From Bacteroidota bacterium (lineage in GTDB: Bacteria > Bacteroidota > Bacteroidia > Chitinophagales > LD1), in contig JAFDYQ010000001.1 in the NCBI GenBank assembly GCA_018267365.1, forward strand, positions 248,001 to 312,000: a DNA stretch of 64,000 bases, read 5' to 3'. Shown in pieces: positions 17,496 through 27,160 of this stretch (the first letter of the stretch is position 1; every line of letters starts with the position of its first letter). The position numbers and the translations under genes are program-made. Under the pieces are notes generated by a model. The model searched no databases, had not been told where the DNA came from, and worked only from the letters and a program-made list of their open reading frames with translations.

Positions 17496-18218
17496 ATGCA
17501 GCTCGTAGCAGACATAGGCAATACGGCCATAAAGTTCGCCGCCTTTGATGGTGAGAGCATGCTATACGCTGGTGTGGGTATAGCCGCGCTGTCAGCACAT
17601 CTAAGGGATGGCCCCCTGCCAGATGCCTGTCTGATAGCTGCCGTGGCAGACTATACCCCGCTGGCAGATCTGCTAAAAAACCATAATGTACCGTTTGAGC
17701 TGCTGTCTGCCTCCACACGACTGCCCACTGCCAATCTGTATCAGACTCCGGAGACACTGGGGGCCGACAGACTGGTGCTGGCTGTAGCAGCGCAAAAAGC
17801 CTATCCCGCCAGGCCGGTGCTGGTGATAGCGGCGGGCACCTGTATCACATATAACTTTGTGGATCCTGCGGGTTTTCGTGGCGGAGCCATCTCGCCCGGT
17901 ATCACCATGCGCCTGAAAGCGCTGGAGCACTATACATCGGGCTTGCCATACATAGAGTGGGATGCCTACCGGCAAAATACCTTCGAGCAGCTGATCGGCA
18001 CAGACACTACCAGCTCGATACTCTCTGGTGTGCTGAATGGAGTGATACAAGAGGTAAACGGCACAATAGAACAATACAAACACCGTTATACCGGCCTGCA
18101 TGTAGCAGTGACGGGCGGTGATATGGGATTCTTGGTTAAGAACCTTAAAAATGGCATATTTGCCCGCCCTGATATGGTACTGGAGGGGTTGAATTATATC
18201 TTATTATACAATGCGTAA
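17496..18218 (+). CDS. coaX: Type III pantothenate kinase
   Basis: 240 residues. Phosphorylates pantothenate, the first step from vitamin B5 to coenzyme A. The ASKHA-fold markers are DIGNTAIKFA (phosphate-1 loop, with the catalytic Asp), ETLGADRLVLAVAA, IAAGTCITYNFVD and GGAISPGITMRLKAL. A -7-like box, TATTTTAG (17481-17488), ends 7 nt before the ATG, again leaving almost no leader. Its end overlaps the start of the next gene by 8 nt, so the outer-membrane protein is translated from the same mRNA. Confidence 0.94.
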   Translation: MQLVADIGNTAIKFAAFDGESMLYAGVGIAALSAHLRDGPLPDACLIAAVADYTPLADLLKNHNVPFELLSASTRLPTANLYQTPETLGADRLVLAVAAQKAYPARPVLVIAAGTCITYNFVDPAGFRGGAISPGITMRLKALEHYTSGLPYIEWDAYRQNTFEQLIGTDTTSSILSGVLNGVIQEVNGTIEQYKHRYTGLHVAVTGGDMGFLVKNLKNGIFARPDMVLEGLNYILLYNA

Positions 18219-19503
18219 ATACTTTTCGGCTCTTGTCCTGGTGGTCCTCCTATGCTCCTCTGGCGCCGCTTACGCACAGGTGTTTTCGCCGTTTTCGCGC
18301 TATGGTCTGGGGTACCTCTCCTCCGATGTATTTTCTGTGACGCGCGGTATGGGTGGTATAGCCACGGGGTACTCCAGCCCTATACATATCAATCATAATA
18401 ATCCCGCATCCTATTCGGAGATCACCTCTACGACCTTTGAGATAGGTGTCAATGCTGACGCAGCTACCGTACGCACCAAAGATTCTCTCTACAACGGTGT
18501 CAATGGTTCTATAAACCATATAGCCCTCGGTATCCCGCTCCTGCGCAATAAGCTGGGCATGAGCTTTGGTTTGCTACCTTACAGTGTTCTCAATTATAAT
18601 TTTACCAATAGTGATGTAGATACCAACAAGGTGTACACCGGCCAGGGCTCTCTCTATCAGTTTTACCTCGGTACGGGGTATCAGATCAAGGGTTTCTCGA
18701 TAGGTGTCAATGCAGCTTATCTATTCGGCAGGCTGGATTACAACCGTGGTTTTGCTTTCACGGATTCTATAGATGCGTTCAATGTGCAAAATGCGACCTC
18801 TATGCGTGTGGGGGGCTTCATGTATAATGTAGGTGTACAATACAAAAAGCGCCTGCTGAAAAAGACAACCCAGAATACACTGAAGACAGACGTGTTTCTG
18901 ACAGTGGGGGCACAGGGATCGTCTAATGTGAAAGTCAACACCAGCACCTCGAGCCAGTGGGAGCGCTATATCAATATCTCAGACGTGCCGACGACAGTAG
19001 ATACGCCCCTGACCTACAAAGAGAAGCACAGCCAGATGGTCATCCCCTATAATTTTTCTGCCGGCTTTACAGTAGGAAATGAAAACTGGTGGCTGGTGGG
19101 TGCTGACTTTCGCTATGCAGGCTGGAGCCAGTTTGCCTATGATCTGAATAATAACAAACTCGCAGATAGCTGGCGCCTGATGGCAGGTGCGAGTATCGTG
19201 CCCAACTATGACTCAAAGAAGTTTCTGGACCGCGTGCAGTATAAGGTGGGCGGCTACTATGGCAAGAGCGAGGTGATATACCAGAATGTGCAGCTATCAG
19301 AATACGGCGGCACGGTAGGTCTCAGTATGCCTATACCTATCCCCATGGCTGTGCAGTACAGAGAGGCTGCCCGCTTTCACTTCAATGCTGACATAGGCTC
19401 GCGCACGCCAGGCGGCAAAAATCTGCTGGCTGAAAACTACTACCGCTTCAACTTCGGCTTTACGCTGAATAACGTGTGGTTTCAGAAGCGCAAATTCGAC
19501 TAA
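18211..19503 (+). CDS. Outer-membrane beta-barrel protein (FadL/PorV-like)
   Basis: 430 residues with a signal peptide ending in AYAQ. FSRYGLGYLSSDVFSVTRGMGGIATG and NNPASYSEITSTTFEIG are typical of FadL-like barrels of Bacteroidota, and the rest alternates short amphipathic strands. The C-terminus (RFNFGFTLNNVWFQKRKFD) resembles a last barrel strand. The gene starts inside coaX. A coaX-barrel gene pair is a recurrent arrangement in this phylum as I recall it, though no functional link is known. It may move hydrophobic molecules or be a structural porin; there is no sign of a plug or SusD partner. Confidence 0.75.
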   Translation: MRKYFSALVLVVLLCSSGAAYAQVFSPFSRYGLGYLSSDVFSVTRGMGGIATGYSSPIHINHNNPASYSEITSTTFEIGVNADAATVRTKDSLYNGVNGSINHIALGIPLLRNKLGMSFGLLPYSVLNYNFTNSDVDTNKVYTGQGSLYQFYLGTGYQIKGFSIGVNAAYLFGRLDYNRGFAFTDSIDAFNVQNATSMRVGGFMYNVGVQYKKRLLKKTTQNTLKTDVFLTVGAQGSSNVKVNTSTSSQWERYINISDVPTTVDTPLTYKEKHSQMVIPYNFSAGFTVGNENWWLVGADFRYAGWSQFAYDLNNNKLADSWRLMAGASIVPNYDSKKFLDRVQYKVGGYYGKSEVIYQNVQLSEYGGTVGLSMPIPIPMAVQYREAARFHFNADIGSRTPGGKNLLAENYYRFNFGFTLNNVWFQKRKFD

Positions 19504-19584
19504 AAGAGGACGAATGGCGAGGGACAATGAAACCCTGATGCCCACAGTCATTTGCAAATCACTATTCATATCAACTCCCGACCT

Positions 19585-20040
19585 ATGCTAGACAAACTCC
19601 TATATGAAAAGCTCTGCCGCTACTGCGAGTATCAGGAGCGCTGCAGGTATGACGTACAGAAGAAATGCTATGCCCTCAAGATCCCAAAGACGGAGATGCA
19701 GCCCTATATAGACCAGCTGGAGCGGTCCGGCTTTCTGGATGAGAAGCGGTATGTGAGAGGCTTTGTAGAAAGTAAGTTTAACAACAAGAAATGGGGCGCT
19801 GCCAAAATCAGGGCTGCCCTTGGTGCCAAGGGAATCAAGGAAGCGATATACAAGCCATACCTGCAGGAGCTCGACCAGGAGGAGTACTACGCCACAGCCC
19901 TGCGGCTGGCAGAAAAGAAAAGCCTTACAATCAAGGCGAAATCACCTCAGGATCACAAGCAGAAATTGATGAGATTTCTAATGAGTAAGGGGTACGAGAT
20001 GGCAATAGTGAGTAAGGTGTTGAAAGCACTTAAAGATTGA
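19585..20040 (+). CDS. recX: RecX-family regulatory protein
   Basis: 151 residues from the ATG at 19585 (a TTG at 19552 is in frame but less likely). Three-helix tandem repeats typical of RecX are visible: YIDQLERSGFLDEKRYVRGFVESKF in the middle and KQKLMRFLMSKGYEMAIVSKVLKAL at the end. The N-terminal CRYCEYQERCRYDVQKKCYAL replaces the usual leucines with cysteines. RecX proteins inhibit RecA filament growth. recA is not in the window. It is followed at once by an AT-rich orphan gene. Confidence 0.85.
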   Translation: MLDKLLYEKLCRYCEYQERCRYDVQKKCYALKIPKTEMQPYIDQLERSGFLDEKRYVRGFVESKFNNKKWGAAKIRAALGAKGIKEAIYKPYLQELDQEEYYATALRLAEKKSLTIKAKSPQDHKQKLMRFLMSKGYEMAIVSKVLKALKD

Positions 20041-20063
20041 AGTCTTTTGTGTATCTTAAATGT

Positions 20064-20651
20064 ATGACTAAACGAGATAAAGAGATTTTCTTTCACTTTA
20101 TTGTCCGAACCGGTATGTACATTTCTACTGTTGACGACCAGAACATTGTTTCCTTTGTACATGGGTATGAATGCGGATCTAGAAGTAAAGTTAGATTCAC
20201 ATCACAGATAGAAAATCACTTCTCTAATAGACTTCACGTCGCTTACGGTAGCACCGGATGGCCTGGTCAGATCACTGCCTATGCAAAGAAAAAAAACAAA
20301 GACTGGGTGACTATTTTTAAAGAGGAAGCTCTGGATATGTTGTTTAACACATGGCCTGACGATCTTATTGTTTTATACAGGTCTCGCTTCTTTTTCATGT
20401 TAAAGGGCTTTGATGACAAAACATTATTGACTAGGAAATACTGGATAAAGGACTGGAACCTTCTTTGTAGCCTCCGAAAGCCATGGTTCAGATCAATGTG
20501 GTCGGACAAAGAACTTAAGGCCATTAGAGCGATTAGTAAAGAGTTAAACTATCTCCTGGATAATAAACCCTCACAACTAGTCAGTGCCAAACTCGTCGGC
20601 AGGATAAACGACTTTAGTAAATTCGACACACTCCAGCGATATAGGCTATAG
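20064..20651 (+). CDS. Hypothetical protein, AT-rich orphan
   Basis: 195 residues from the ATG at 20064; not recognised. It is soluble, basic and rich in aromatic residues ([24 protein letters not shown]), with no signal peptide. In the lines I counted by hand G+C is about 37-42%, against roughly 60% in a line of the neighbouring mutase gene, which suggests recent acquisition. It lies between recX and the mutase gene with no repeats or integrase near it. Its codon use (TTT, AAA, GAT, ATT) also differs from its neighbours. Confidence 0.6.
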   Translation: MTKRDKEIFFHFIVRTGMYISTVDDQNIVSFVHGYECGSRSKVRFTSQIENHFSNRLHVAYGSTGWPGQITAYAKKKNKDWVTIFKEEALDMLFNTWPDDLIVLYRSRFFFMLKGFDDKTLLTRKYWIKDWNLLCSLRKPWFRSMWSDKELKAIRAISKELNYLLDNKPSQLVSAKLVGRINDFSKFDTLQRYRL

Positions 20652-20692
20652 GCACTTATATTTCCTGACTTTTATAGTCTCCACATTTCGGC

Positions 20693-20700
20693 TAATTTTG
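20693..20700 (+). promoter_or_regulatory. -7 box of the mutase gene
   Basis: TAATTTTG is an exact TAnnTTTG match and ends 6 nt before the ATG at 20707. A TTG at 20698 that is in frame overlaps the box and therefore is unlikely to be the start codon. No clear -33 TTG is seen. Confidence 0.55.
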
Positions 20701-20706
20701 ACCCTT

Positions 20707-22647
20707 ATGCTGACAGAACTCCGCCAGAAATATAAAGAACTGGAGCTACGCCTCCACCCTGACTGCAAGGCCCTGCTCGATACATGGCAAACGACCAAAG
20801 AAAAATATTCCGGCGAGACATTTGCCTTTGGCGTGCGTGACAAGACGATTCAACTACCATTCACCTATAAGAGTCTTTCAGGCACGAGTATCAGAAAGGT
20901 TTATCTACCTAAGTATCATGACTGGGGAGATATATTGCAATGGCAGCTACAGGAAAACGTACCAGGAGAGTTCCCTTATACAGCAGGGGTGTTTCCACTC
21001 AAAAGAGAAGGCGAAGACCCTACAAGGATGTTCGCCGGTGAGGGTGGCCCGGAGCGTACCAACAGGCGTTTCCACTATGTATCTCTGGGCCAGCCGGCTA
21101 TCCGATTGTCTACAGCATTTGACTCAGTGACACTGTATGGAGAAGACCCGGCACACAGGCCCGATATCTATGGCAAAGTGGGCAATAGCGGCGTGAGCAT
21201 CGCTACAGTAGATGACGCCAAGAAGCTGTACAGCGGCTTTGACCTCTGCGATCCGAAGACATCTGTGTCTATGACGATCAATGGACCCGCCCCGATGCTG
21301 CTGGCTTTCTTTATGAATGCGGCGATAGACCAGGAGTGCGAAAAATATATCAAGGAGAAAGGACTGGAGAAAGAGGTAGCTAAGAAACTGGATGACATAT
21401 TCAAAGCTACCGGCAGGCCAGCCTATAACGGAGCGCTGCCGGAAGGCAATAATGGCTTGGGGCTCTCGCTACTGGGTGTCTCGGGAGATCAGGTGCTGCC
21501 TGCAGATGTATATGCGCAGCTCAAAGCCAAAGCGCTCGCTGCGGTGCGCGGTACGGTACAGGCCGACATACTAAAGGAGGACCAGGCACAGAATACCTGC
21601 ATCTTCTCTACTGAGTTTGCACTGAAGATGATGGGTGATGTACAGCAGTATTTCATAGAGCAGAAAGTACGGAACTTCTACTCTGTCTCGATCTCCGGCT
21701 ACCACATAGCAGAGGCTGGTGCCAATCCGATATCGCAGCTGGCATTTACACTGTCCAATGGCTTCACCTATGTAGAGTACTACCTGAGCAGGGGTATGCA
21801 TATAGATGATTTTGCGCCGAACCTGTCGTTCTTCTTCAGCAATGGTATGGACCCTGAGTACTCTGTGATAGGGCGCGTGGCGCGCCGTATCTGGGCCAAG
21901 GCGATCAAGTACAAATACAAGGGTAATGACCGCTCGCAAAAGCTGAAATACCACATTCAGACATCGGGTCGCAGCCTGCATGCTCAGGAGATAGACTTCA
22001 ATGACATCCGCACCACGCTGCAGGCACTATACGCTATTTATGATAACTGTAACTCACTGCATACTAATGCCTATGACGAGGCCATCACTACGCCCACGGA
22101 GGAGAGTGTACGTCGCGCTATGGCCATACAGCTCATCATAAACCGGGAGCTGGGTACTGCCAAGAATGAGAATCCTAACCAGGGTTCCTTCCTGATAGAG
22201 GAGCTGACCGACCTGGTAGAGGAGGCCGTACTGAATGAATTTAAGCGCATCACGGATCGTGGTGGCGTACTCGGCGCCATGGAGCGCATGTACCAGCGCA
22301 ATAAGATACAGGAAGAATCTATGTACTATGAACATCAAAAGCATACCGGAGAATATCCCATAGTAGGTGTCAATACCTTCCTGAGCAAAAACGGCTCCCC
22401 TACCATCATACCCGGTGAGGTAATCCGCTCTACCACAGAGGAAAAGGAATACCAGATAGAGTCTCTTGCAGCATTCAAGGAGCGCCATAAGGACACCTCT
22501 GTTACTGCTCTGCGCCGCCTCCAGCAGGTAGCCATGGACAATGGCAATATCTTCGCAGAACTCATAGAAACCGTAAAGCATGCCTCTCTGGGCCAGATCA
22601 CCCACGCGCTATATGAGGTAGGTGGACAGTACAGGCGTAGTATGTGA
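20707..22647 (+). CDS. Isobutyryl-CoA mutase-type (IcmF-like) large subunit without cobalamin and GTPase domains
   Basis: 646 residues that match the C-terminal mutase part of IcmF, the fused isobutyryl-CoA mutase. The TIM-barrel begins near residue 80 ([18 protein letters not shown]). Phe96 in GVFPLKR and Gln295 in [10 protein letters not shown] occupy the positions that are Tyr and Arg in methylmalonyl-CoA mutase, so isobutyryl/butyryl-CoA is the likelier substrate. [13 protein letters not shown] and [14 protein letters not shown] are active-site loops. The C-terminus ([10 protein letters not shown]) is complete. The N-terminal B12-binding (DxHxxG) and MeaI GTPase domains of fused IcmF are absent and do not occur elsewhere in the window. 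It has its own promoter box. Confidence 0.88.
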   Translation: MLTELRQKYKELELRLHPDCKALLDTWQTTKEKYSGETFAFGVRDKTIQLPFTYKSLSGTSIRKVYLPKYHDWGDILQWQLQENVPGEFPYTAGVFPLKREGEDPTRMFAGEGGPERTNRRFHYVSLGQPAIRLSTAFDSVTLYGEDPAHRPDIYGKVGNSGVSIATVDDAKKLYSGFDLCDPKTSVSMTINGPAPMLLAFFMNAAIDQECEKYIKEKGLEKEVAKKLDDIFKATGRPAYNGALPEGNNGLGLSLLGVSGDQVLPADVYAQLKAKALAAVRGTVQADILKEDQAQNTCIFSTEFALKMMGDVQQYFIEQKVRNFYSVSISGYHIAEAGANPISQLAFTLSNGFTYVEYYLSRGMHIDDFAPNLSFFFSNGMDPEYSVIGRVARRIWAKAIKYKYKGNDRSQKLKYHIQTSGRSLHAQEIDFNDIRTTLQALYAIYDNCNSLHTNAYDEAITTPTEESVRRAMAIQLIINRELGTAKNENPNQGSFLIEELTDLVEEAVLNEFKRITDRGGVLGAMERMYQRNKIQEESMYYEHQKHTGEYPIVGVNTFLSKNGSPTIIPGEVIRSTTEEKEYQIESLAAFKERHKDTSVTALRRLQQVAMDNGNIFAELIETVKHASLGQITHALYEVGGQYRRSM

Positions 22648-22769
22648 CAACCTATCTTAATATCTACTTTCGTTTGATGCCGGCTATCATGGATTTGTAA
22701 TTTTTTTGATGGGTTTATTATGATTTAGAGATAAACTCTTTAGATTGGTACGACCAAAAAATCCAAATC

Positions 22770-24110
22770 ATGAATATCAGACTGACCCATATATGCTGCT
22801 GCATAGTCCTGTTATTTGCTTTTACTGAGGCTTTTGCGCAAAAGGACGTAGAAAAAGGTAAAGAGAAGCTGAAGGAAGCTTTCTCACAAAAAGACAATGC
22901 CAAGAAGAATGAACTGATACAAAAAGCTATTGAGACTTTTCAGAAAGGGGGACTCAAGCAGCAAGAGATCAATGTGATACTGGGCAATGCATTTCTGGAG
23001 CATGGTGAGCTGCAGCAGGCTGAGACTAAGTTTGGCAGCGCGGACAAGGCCAGTAAGGCCGAAGGTCTGGGCAAGGTGGGAGACGCATGGGTAGAGCAGG
23101 CTATGAGCGATGAAAAGCAAGAGACTAAGATGCTGGACAAAGCCATGAAAGACTACAATAAGGCCGGCAAAGCAAAAGAAGGAGCTACAGGCATAGGTGA
23201 TAAGTTTTATGAGCGCGGTGAAAAATACTATGCCAAGGCTGTAGACTACTACTTTCGCGGGCAGGATACGCCCTCAGTGACCAAGGTAGCACGCGACTAT
23301 GAGAAGCAGGGTACTACAGAAGGTGTCAATCAGGCATTTGAACTATATAAGCGCTCAGGCCTCTATAAAAAGGCGGGAGATCTGGCATGGGACAATAAGC
23401 AATATCTCAAAGCATATGATGCCTACTCTACAGGAGAGATCACTGAGGGCATGCGCAAATGTGCCGAGCAGTTTTATGCGCTGGGGCAAGAGAGCGAGGC
23501 TCAAAATATCTACCTGAAAATGGTAGAGTCTTATACCAAAACTGCTAATACCGAGGCCATCGAGAAGCTAGCGCAGGAAAACGTTTCTGTAATGAATTAT
23601 GGATTTGCATCACGTATCTATGATAAGGCGGGCAATCTGAATGCTGCCAAAAAATATCATGGCCTATACTGCCTGATGAATCTGGAACTGGACAGCGCCA
23701 AAGAACTGCTGCAAGGGACCGACCAGGCAGGTCTGATCAAGGCTATAGATGCCAATACCAGGAATCTGAATGCACTGAAAGATGTCAAAATGCAATTTGA
23801 CGACTGGGTGAAGCAGCAACCTCCGGTATCTATAGAGATAGACCCCGAGACCAATAAATACAAGGTAGCAACTAAGGACGAGCAAATGCTGGTAGACTAC
23901 TATAAGGTACTGAAGGATCAGATATCTGACCAATGTGGTGTGATATCAAAGAATACTATGGCTATCAGCAATCCGGAGATCAAAAAGATGGTCATGAGGC
24001 GTTTTCTCGACTATCCGGCTGTAGGCAAAATACTGGATAAACAAACATTTGCCGTGAAGCTGACCAAATCTACTACTCAGGTCAAGGACGTATACCTCAA
24101 GAAAATCTAA
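22770..24110 (+). CDS. Secreted helical-repeat (TPR-like) protein
   Basis: 446 residues with a signal peptide (MNIRLTHICCCIVLLFAFTEAFAQ). The mature protein is almost all helical, with about eight degenerate 30-35 residue repeats of TPR character (FYERGEKYYAKAVDYYFRGQ, LYKRSGLYKKAGDLAWDNKQ, FYALGQESEAQNIYLKMVES). The last 100 residues form a different, unrecognised region. It is likely a periplasmic protein-binding scaffold. It converges with the outer-membrane gene at 24167 over a bidirectional terminator. No function can be named. Confidence 0.7.
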   Translation: MNIRLTHICCCIVLLFAFTEAFAQKDVEKGKEKLKEAFSQKDNAKKNELIQKAIETFQKGGLKQQEINVILGNAFLEHGELQQAETKFGSADKASKAEGLGKVGDAWVEQAMSDEKQETKMLDKAMKDYNKAGKAKEGATGIGDKFYERGEKYYAKAVDYYFRGQDTPSVTKVARDYEKQGTTEGVNQAFELYKRSGLYKKAGDLAWDNKQYLKAYDAYSTGEITEGMRKCAEQFYALGQESEAQNIYLKMVESYTKTANTEAIEKLAQENVSVMNYGFASRIYDKAGNLNAAKKYHGLYCLMNLELDSAKELLQGTDQAGLIKAIDANTRNLNALKDVKMQFDDWVKQQPPVSIEIDPETNKYKVATKDEQMLVDYYKVLKDQISDQCGVISKNTMAISNPEIKKMVMRRFLDYPAVGKILDKQTFAVKLTKSTTQVKDVYLKKI

Positions 24111-24128
24111 GCACCTACCCCTAAAGAG

Positions 24129-24166
24129 AATCAAAGAGGACCGCTATCTACCGGTCCTCTTTGATT
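24129..24166. terminator. Bidirectional Rho-independent terminator
   Basis: A perfect 15-bp stem: AATCAAAGAGGACCG (24129-24143) pairs with CGGTCCTCTTTGATT (24152-24166) around an 8-nt loop. It is T-rich on its 3' side in both directions and sits between two convergent genes. Confidence 0.85.
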
Positions 24167-24901
24167 TTAGAAAGTACCGAAGCGCAGGAAAACCCCACCG
24201 TAGACAGAGCTGACATTATAGCTTTTCACATTCAGATAGTTTCGTCCCATCACTGCATGGCCACCTATCACTATACCGGGACGAAATACTTTGGTCGCAT
24301 TCCATATCATACTGATAGATGGGCTGATACAGGCGTAGTGGCCGGTGAAAGTCTCGCTCTTATTTTCTGTGGGGTCCACCCAGCCCGCACGTGGATCGGA
24401 GAAATGAATATAAGCCCAGCCGAGCCCTAGCTGAGGCTCAAAGGCGAGTTTTTTGCCCGACCGGAATATATAGCCACCGGTGAGACCGGCTGACATCACC
24501 TGGGGCGTGATATTATTGGGTGTCACGCCTATGGCGCTGTTGCTATTGACGTACTGATTTACAGTTACGTTATTAGATGTCAGTATGCTGAAGGCAGCCC
24601 CGATAGATATCCTGTGATTGATGACCCAAGCCACCTGAAAGCCGGTGACTGCCCCCACCTCGCGAAACATATATGCCGCCTCTCCCTCAAACTGGACGTG
24701 AAAAGAACTATGGAAGCGGGAAGCATGAAAAAATCCATTGCGGGTCGAGTCGGGCCGGGAGTCTACGCGGTGCTGTATGGCCCTGGAGCTAGAGTCAGCC
24801 ACGGTACTCTGCGCTCTGAGCTGTGCTGTCGGGATAGATAATATGACCACAAGGGCAGCCAATAGTTTCCGTATTTGCTTATGCCTTACTATAAAAACCA
24901 T
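24167..24901 (-). CDS. Outer-membrane beta-barrel protein, unassigned
   Basis: 244 residues from the ATG at 24901, which gives a proper signal peptide (KLLAALVVILSIPTAQLRAQ). An upstream ATG at 24985 would add a 28-residue non-hydrophobic extension and is rejected. The mature part alternates strands with aromatic girdles (FHVQFEGEAAYMFREVGAVTGFQVAW, GGYIFRSGKKLAFEPQLGLGWAYIHF) and ends in VYGGVFLRFGTF, with the terminal Phe typical of outer-membrane barrels. It resembles small 8-10 strand barrels. The function is unknown. Confidence 0.7.
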   Translation of the reverse strand: MVFIVRHKQIRKLLAALVVILSIPTAQLRAQSTVADSSSRAIQHRVDSRPDSTRNGFFHASRFHSSFHVQFEGEAAYMFREVGAVTGFQVAWVINHRISIGAAFSILTSNNVTVNQYVNSNSAIGVTPNNITPQVMSAGLTGGYIFRSGKKLAFEPQLGLGWAYIHFSDPRAGWVDPTENKSETFTGHYACISPSISMIWNATKVFRPGIVIGGHAVMGRNYLNVKSYNVSSVYGGVFLRFGTF

Positions 24902-25027
24902 AATACACTGATATACAGAAGGATTTGAATTTTGCGATATAGTGGGGACTGTCCAGTCAATACTTCTAAAGTACATTTTTTTCAACCAATCTTAACAATC
25001 GGCGGGTCTGCGGTTCTTATAATTCCG

Positions 25028-25035
25028 TACGTTTG
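25028..25035 (+). promoter_or_regulatory. -7 box of the exonuclease gene, leaderless
   Basis: TACGTTTG is an exact TAnnTTTG, ending 7 nt before the ATG at 25043. No convincing -33 TTG is found at the usual distance. Confidence 0.5.
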
Positions 25036-25042
25036 CCCCCCG

Positions 25043-26383
25043 ATGTACGCCGTCATAGATGTAGAGACCACAGGTGGCAGCCCCTCTGTAGACAGGATCA
25101 TAGAGATCGCTGTGATCGTGTTTGACGGCGAAAATATCCTGGAGCAGTACTCCTCTCTGGTCAATCCGCACCGCAATATAGATAAATATGTGACCCAGCT
25201 GACCGGTATCACTGATAAAATGGTACGACATGCACCATCTTTTGAAGAGATACAGGAGAAGATACTGGAGATCACGCGTGAGAAGATCTTTGTAGCGCAC
25301 AATGTCAAATTTGACTACGGCATGGTACGCAGCGAGTACAAAAGGCTCGGTATAGACTTTGTGCGCAAACAAGTAGATACGGTCAATCTAGCCCGCAAGG
25401 TATTGCCGGGATTTACCTCCTACAGTCTAGGCTCTCTCTGTGAGTCCCTGGGTATCACTATAGAGAACCGGCACCGGGCGCTGGGAGATGTAGAGGCTAC
25501 TGTCAAACTGCTCAGGCTCATTCTCAAGCAAAGCAATGCCAAAAAGTATCTGGAGATAGAGATGAACCACGGCATAGACCCTTCTATCCTGCCGCCCAAT
25601 ATCACTCTCGGCGAAATAGAGAAACTACCGGAAGAGCCGGGATATTTCTACCTAAAGGATGCCACAGACAAGATACTTTTCATAGAAGCCTCAAAGAATG
25701 TTCGCCGGGAGGTGATCAAGTTTTTTAATAAAGCAGAAGGGATGCCGGAGCGCCAGAGGGCGCAGGAGGCTATCACCCAGATAGACTATCATCCTACCGG
25801 CAATGAGCTGATGGCGCGTCTCGGCGCCTATCATGAAGTCAAAAAGCTACTGCCTGAATTCAATAAGCGGCCAAAGGAATACAAACTGACCTCGGCCATC
25901 TTTATCACTACAGATCAGGAAGGGTTTAAGCATCTGCGTGTAGAAAAGATAGAGTTTGAGGGCGGAGAAATGACGCTCAAATTTCAAAGCAGAGGTACAG
26001 CGCAAAAGGTGCTGCACAAGATCATAGTAGAGGGGCACCTGCAGGTACAGTTCTCACTGCTGAAAAAGATAACTGAACCTGAGCAGCGCGAGAACTTCAA
26101 GAAATCCTACAACGAGAAAATAGACAAGGCCGTCAGGAAATACCTATACAAGAACTCCAATTTCTTTATAGTAGGTGATGGCCGCCGCCCCGATGAGAAC
26201 TCAGTGATCTGCGTAGAAAATAGCGTCTATCTCGGCATGGGCTACATCTGCCCGGAGCTGACACCTGTCAATACAGAGACCCTCAGGGCGAGCATCCAGC
26301 CCTACGAAGATGATCTGGAGATACAAAAGATCATCCGCCAGGAGCTACGGAAAGGAAAGGGCCTTAAGATCATTAATTTCTAG
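25043..26383 (+). CDS. DEDDh 3'-5' exonuclease with degenerate GIY-YIG-like domain
   Basis: 446 residues from the ATG at 25043. Residues 1-165 are a DnaQ/epsilon-type exonuclease. Exo I is AVIDVETTGG (Asp6, Glu8), Exo II is FVAHNVKFDYGM and Exo III is NRHRALGDVEAT, so all acidic residues and the His are present. From about residue 195 a UvrC/Cho-like region follows, EEPGYFYLKDATDKILFIEA then NVRREVIKFF. It aligns with the GIY-YIG nuclease but the GIY and YVG elements have decayed. The rest of the C-terminal half is lineage-specific. It may act in replication proofreading or repair; the second nuclease site is probably dead. Confidence 0.85.
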   Translation: MYAVIDVETTGGSPSVDRIIEIAVIVFDGENILEQYSSLVNPHRNIDKYVTQLTGITDKMVRHAPSFEEIQEKILEITREKIFVAHNVKFDYGMVRSEYKRLGIDFVRKQVDTVNLARKVLPGFTSYSLGSLCESLGITIENRHRALGDVEATVKLLRLILKQSNAKKYLEIEMNHGIDPSILPPNITLGEIEKLPEEPGYFYLKDATDKILFIEASKNVRREVIKFFNKAEGMPERQRAQEAITQIDYHPTGNELMARLGAYHEVKKLLPEFNKRPKEYKLTSAIFITTDQEGFKHLRVEKIEFEGGEMTLKFQSRGTAQKVLHKIIVEGHLQVQFSLLKKITEPEQRENFKKSYNEKIDKAVRKYLYKNSNFFIVGDGRRPDENSVICVENSVYLGMGYICPELTPVNTETLRASIQPYEDDLEIQKIIRQELRKGKGLKIINF

Positions 26384-26392
26384 GCTAGCCGG

Positions 26393-27151
26393 CTAATCCC
26401 CACCCTCGTCCAGTGTGAAGCGAGTCCATACACTCCTGGCCCTCCGGCCGTTTTTGATATCCAGACGTATATACATAGTAGTTCCTTTGCTCACCTTGTG
26501 CACCTCGCGGATCATCTCATCGGTGGGTACGTCTCCTTTTACATAAAAATTTTTGGACAGATGTCTATTGACCAGGGAGATCGTGATGCCCGTGATCACA
26601 TTGTCCTTATTGAATCTTCCATTTTCTTCATATCCGAAGGAACATTTTTCCGGAAAGTCCTTTTTGCTATAGATCATACCCCGCTCCAGTGCCAGGTGGC
26701 CCACGGTAATATTGTTATTCTTATTGGGGTTTAAAACCGGGAATACCCTGACATGTGGCAGTAGGATAAACCTGTGATATAGCAGTATGCGGTTATTGTT
26801 TGAGAAGCCTATGATACGCAGTGTGGCGGTATCTACACCTTCCGTCCGGGCCGACCGCGGCCTGATAGATAAAAAAGAATCTACCCTCGTAGCCAGGCCC
26901 TTGTCAAAGAACAGCTCAGAGAAAGTATACTTGGATGCAAACCGTAATCGGAAAAGGTACTCCTTCTCACAGTCCAAAGTATCCACCAAAGGAATGACCT
27001 GCACCTCATCCCGCTCACGTAGAGGGATGTATATCTCGCTATTGATTTTTGTCGTCCCTTTGACGGAAGATGTCGTGCCCCTGGTCTGAGCATATAGAGC
27101 CGGCGATGCTGATACGAGGAGCAGAAGTATGGCAGATCTCAGCCGGTGCAT
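26393..27151 (-). CDS. Secreted protein of unknown function
   Basis: 252 residues with a signal peptide (RSAILLLLVSASPALYAQ). The mature part is beta-rich and not recognised. Its last 80 residues (ITGITISLVNRHLSKNFYVK then KVSKGTTMYIRLDIKNG) faintly recall the repeated beta-domains of GldM-type proteins, but the resemblance is too weak to name it. It begins 9 nt after the stop of the TerB-like gene, so both are in one operon. It converges with the exonuclease gene (9 nt apart). Confidence 0.6.
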   Translation of the reverse strand: MHRLRSAILLLLVSASPALYAQTRGTTSSVKGTTKINSEIYIPLRERDEVQVIPLVDTLDCEKEYLFRLRFASKYTFSELFFDKGLATRVDSFLSIRPRSARTEGVDTATLRIIGFSNNNRILLYHRFILLPHVRVFPVLNPNKNNNITVGHLALERGMIYSKKDFPEKCSFGYEENGRFNKDNVITGITISLVNRHLSKNFYVKGDVPTDEMIREVHKVSKGTTMYIRLDIKNGRRARSVWTRFTLDEGGD

Positions 27152-27160
27152 GTATCGTAT

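Noticed and set aside
26393-27151. Naming this gene gldM
   Set aside because: Only a vague C-terminal resemblance, length is half of GldM, and GldK/L/N are absent nearby.
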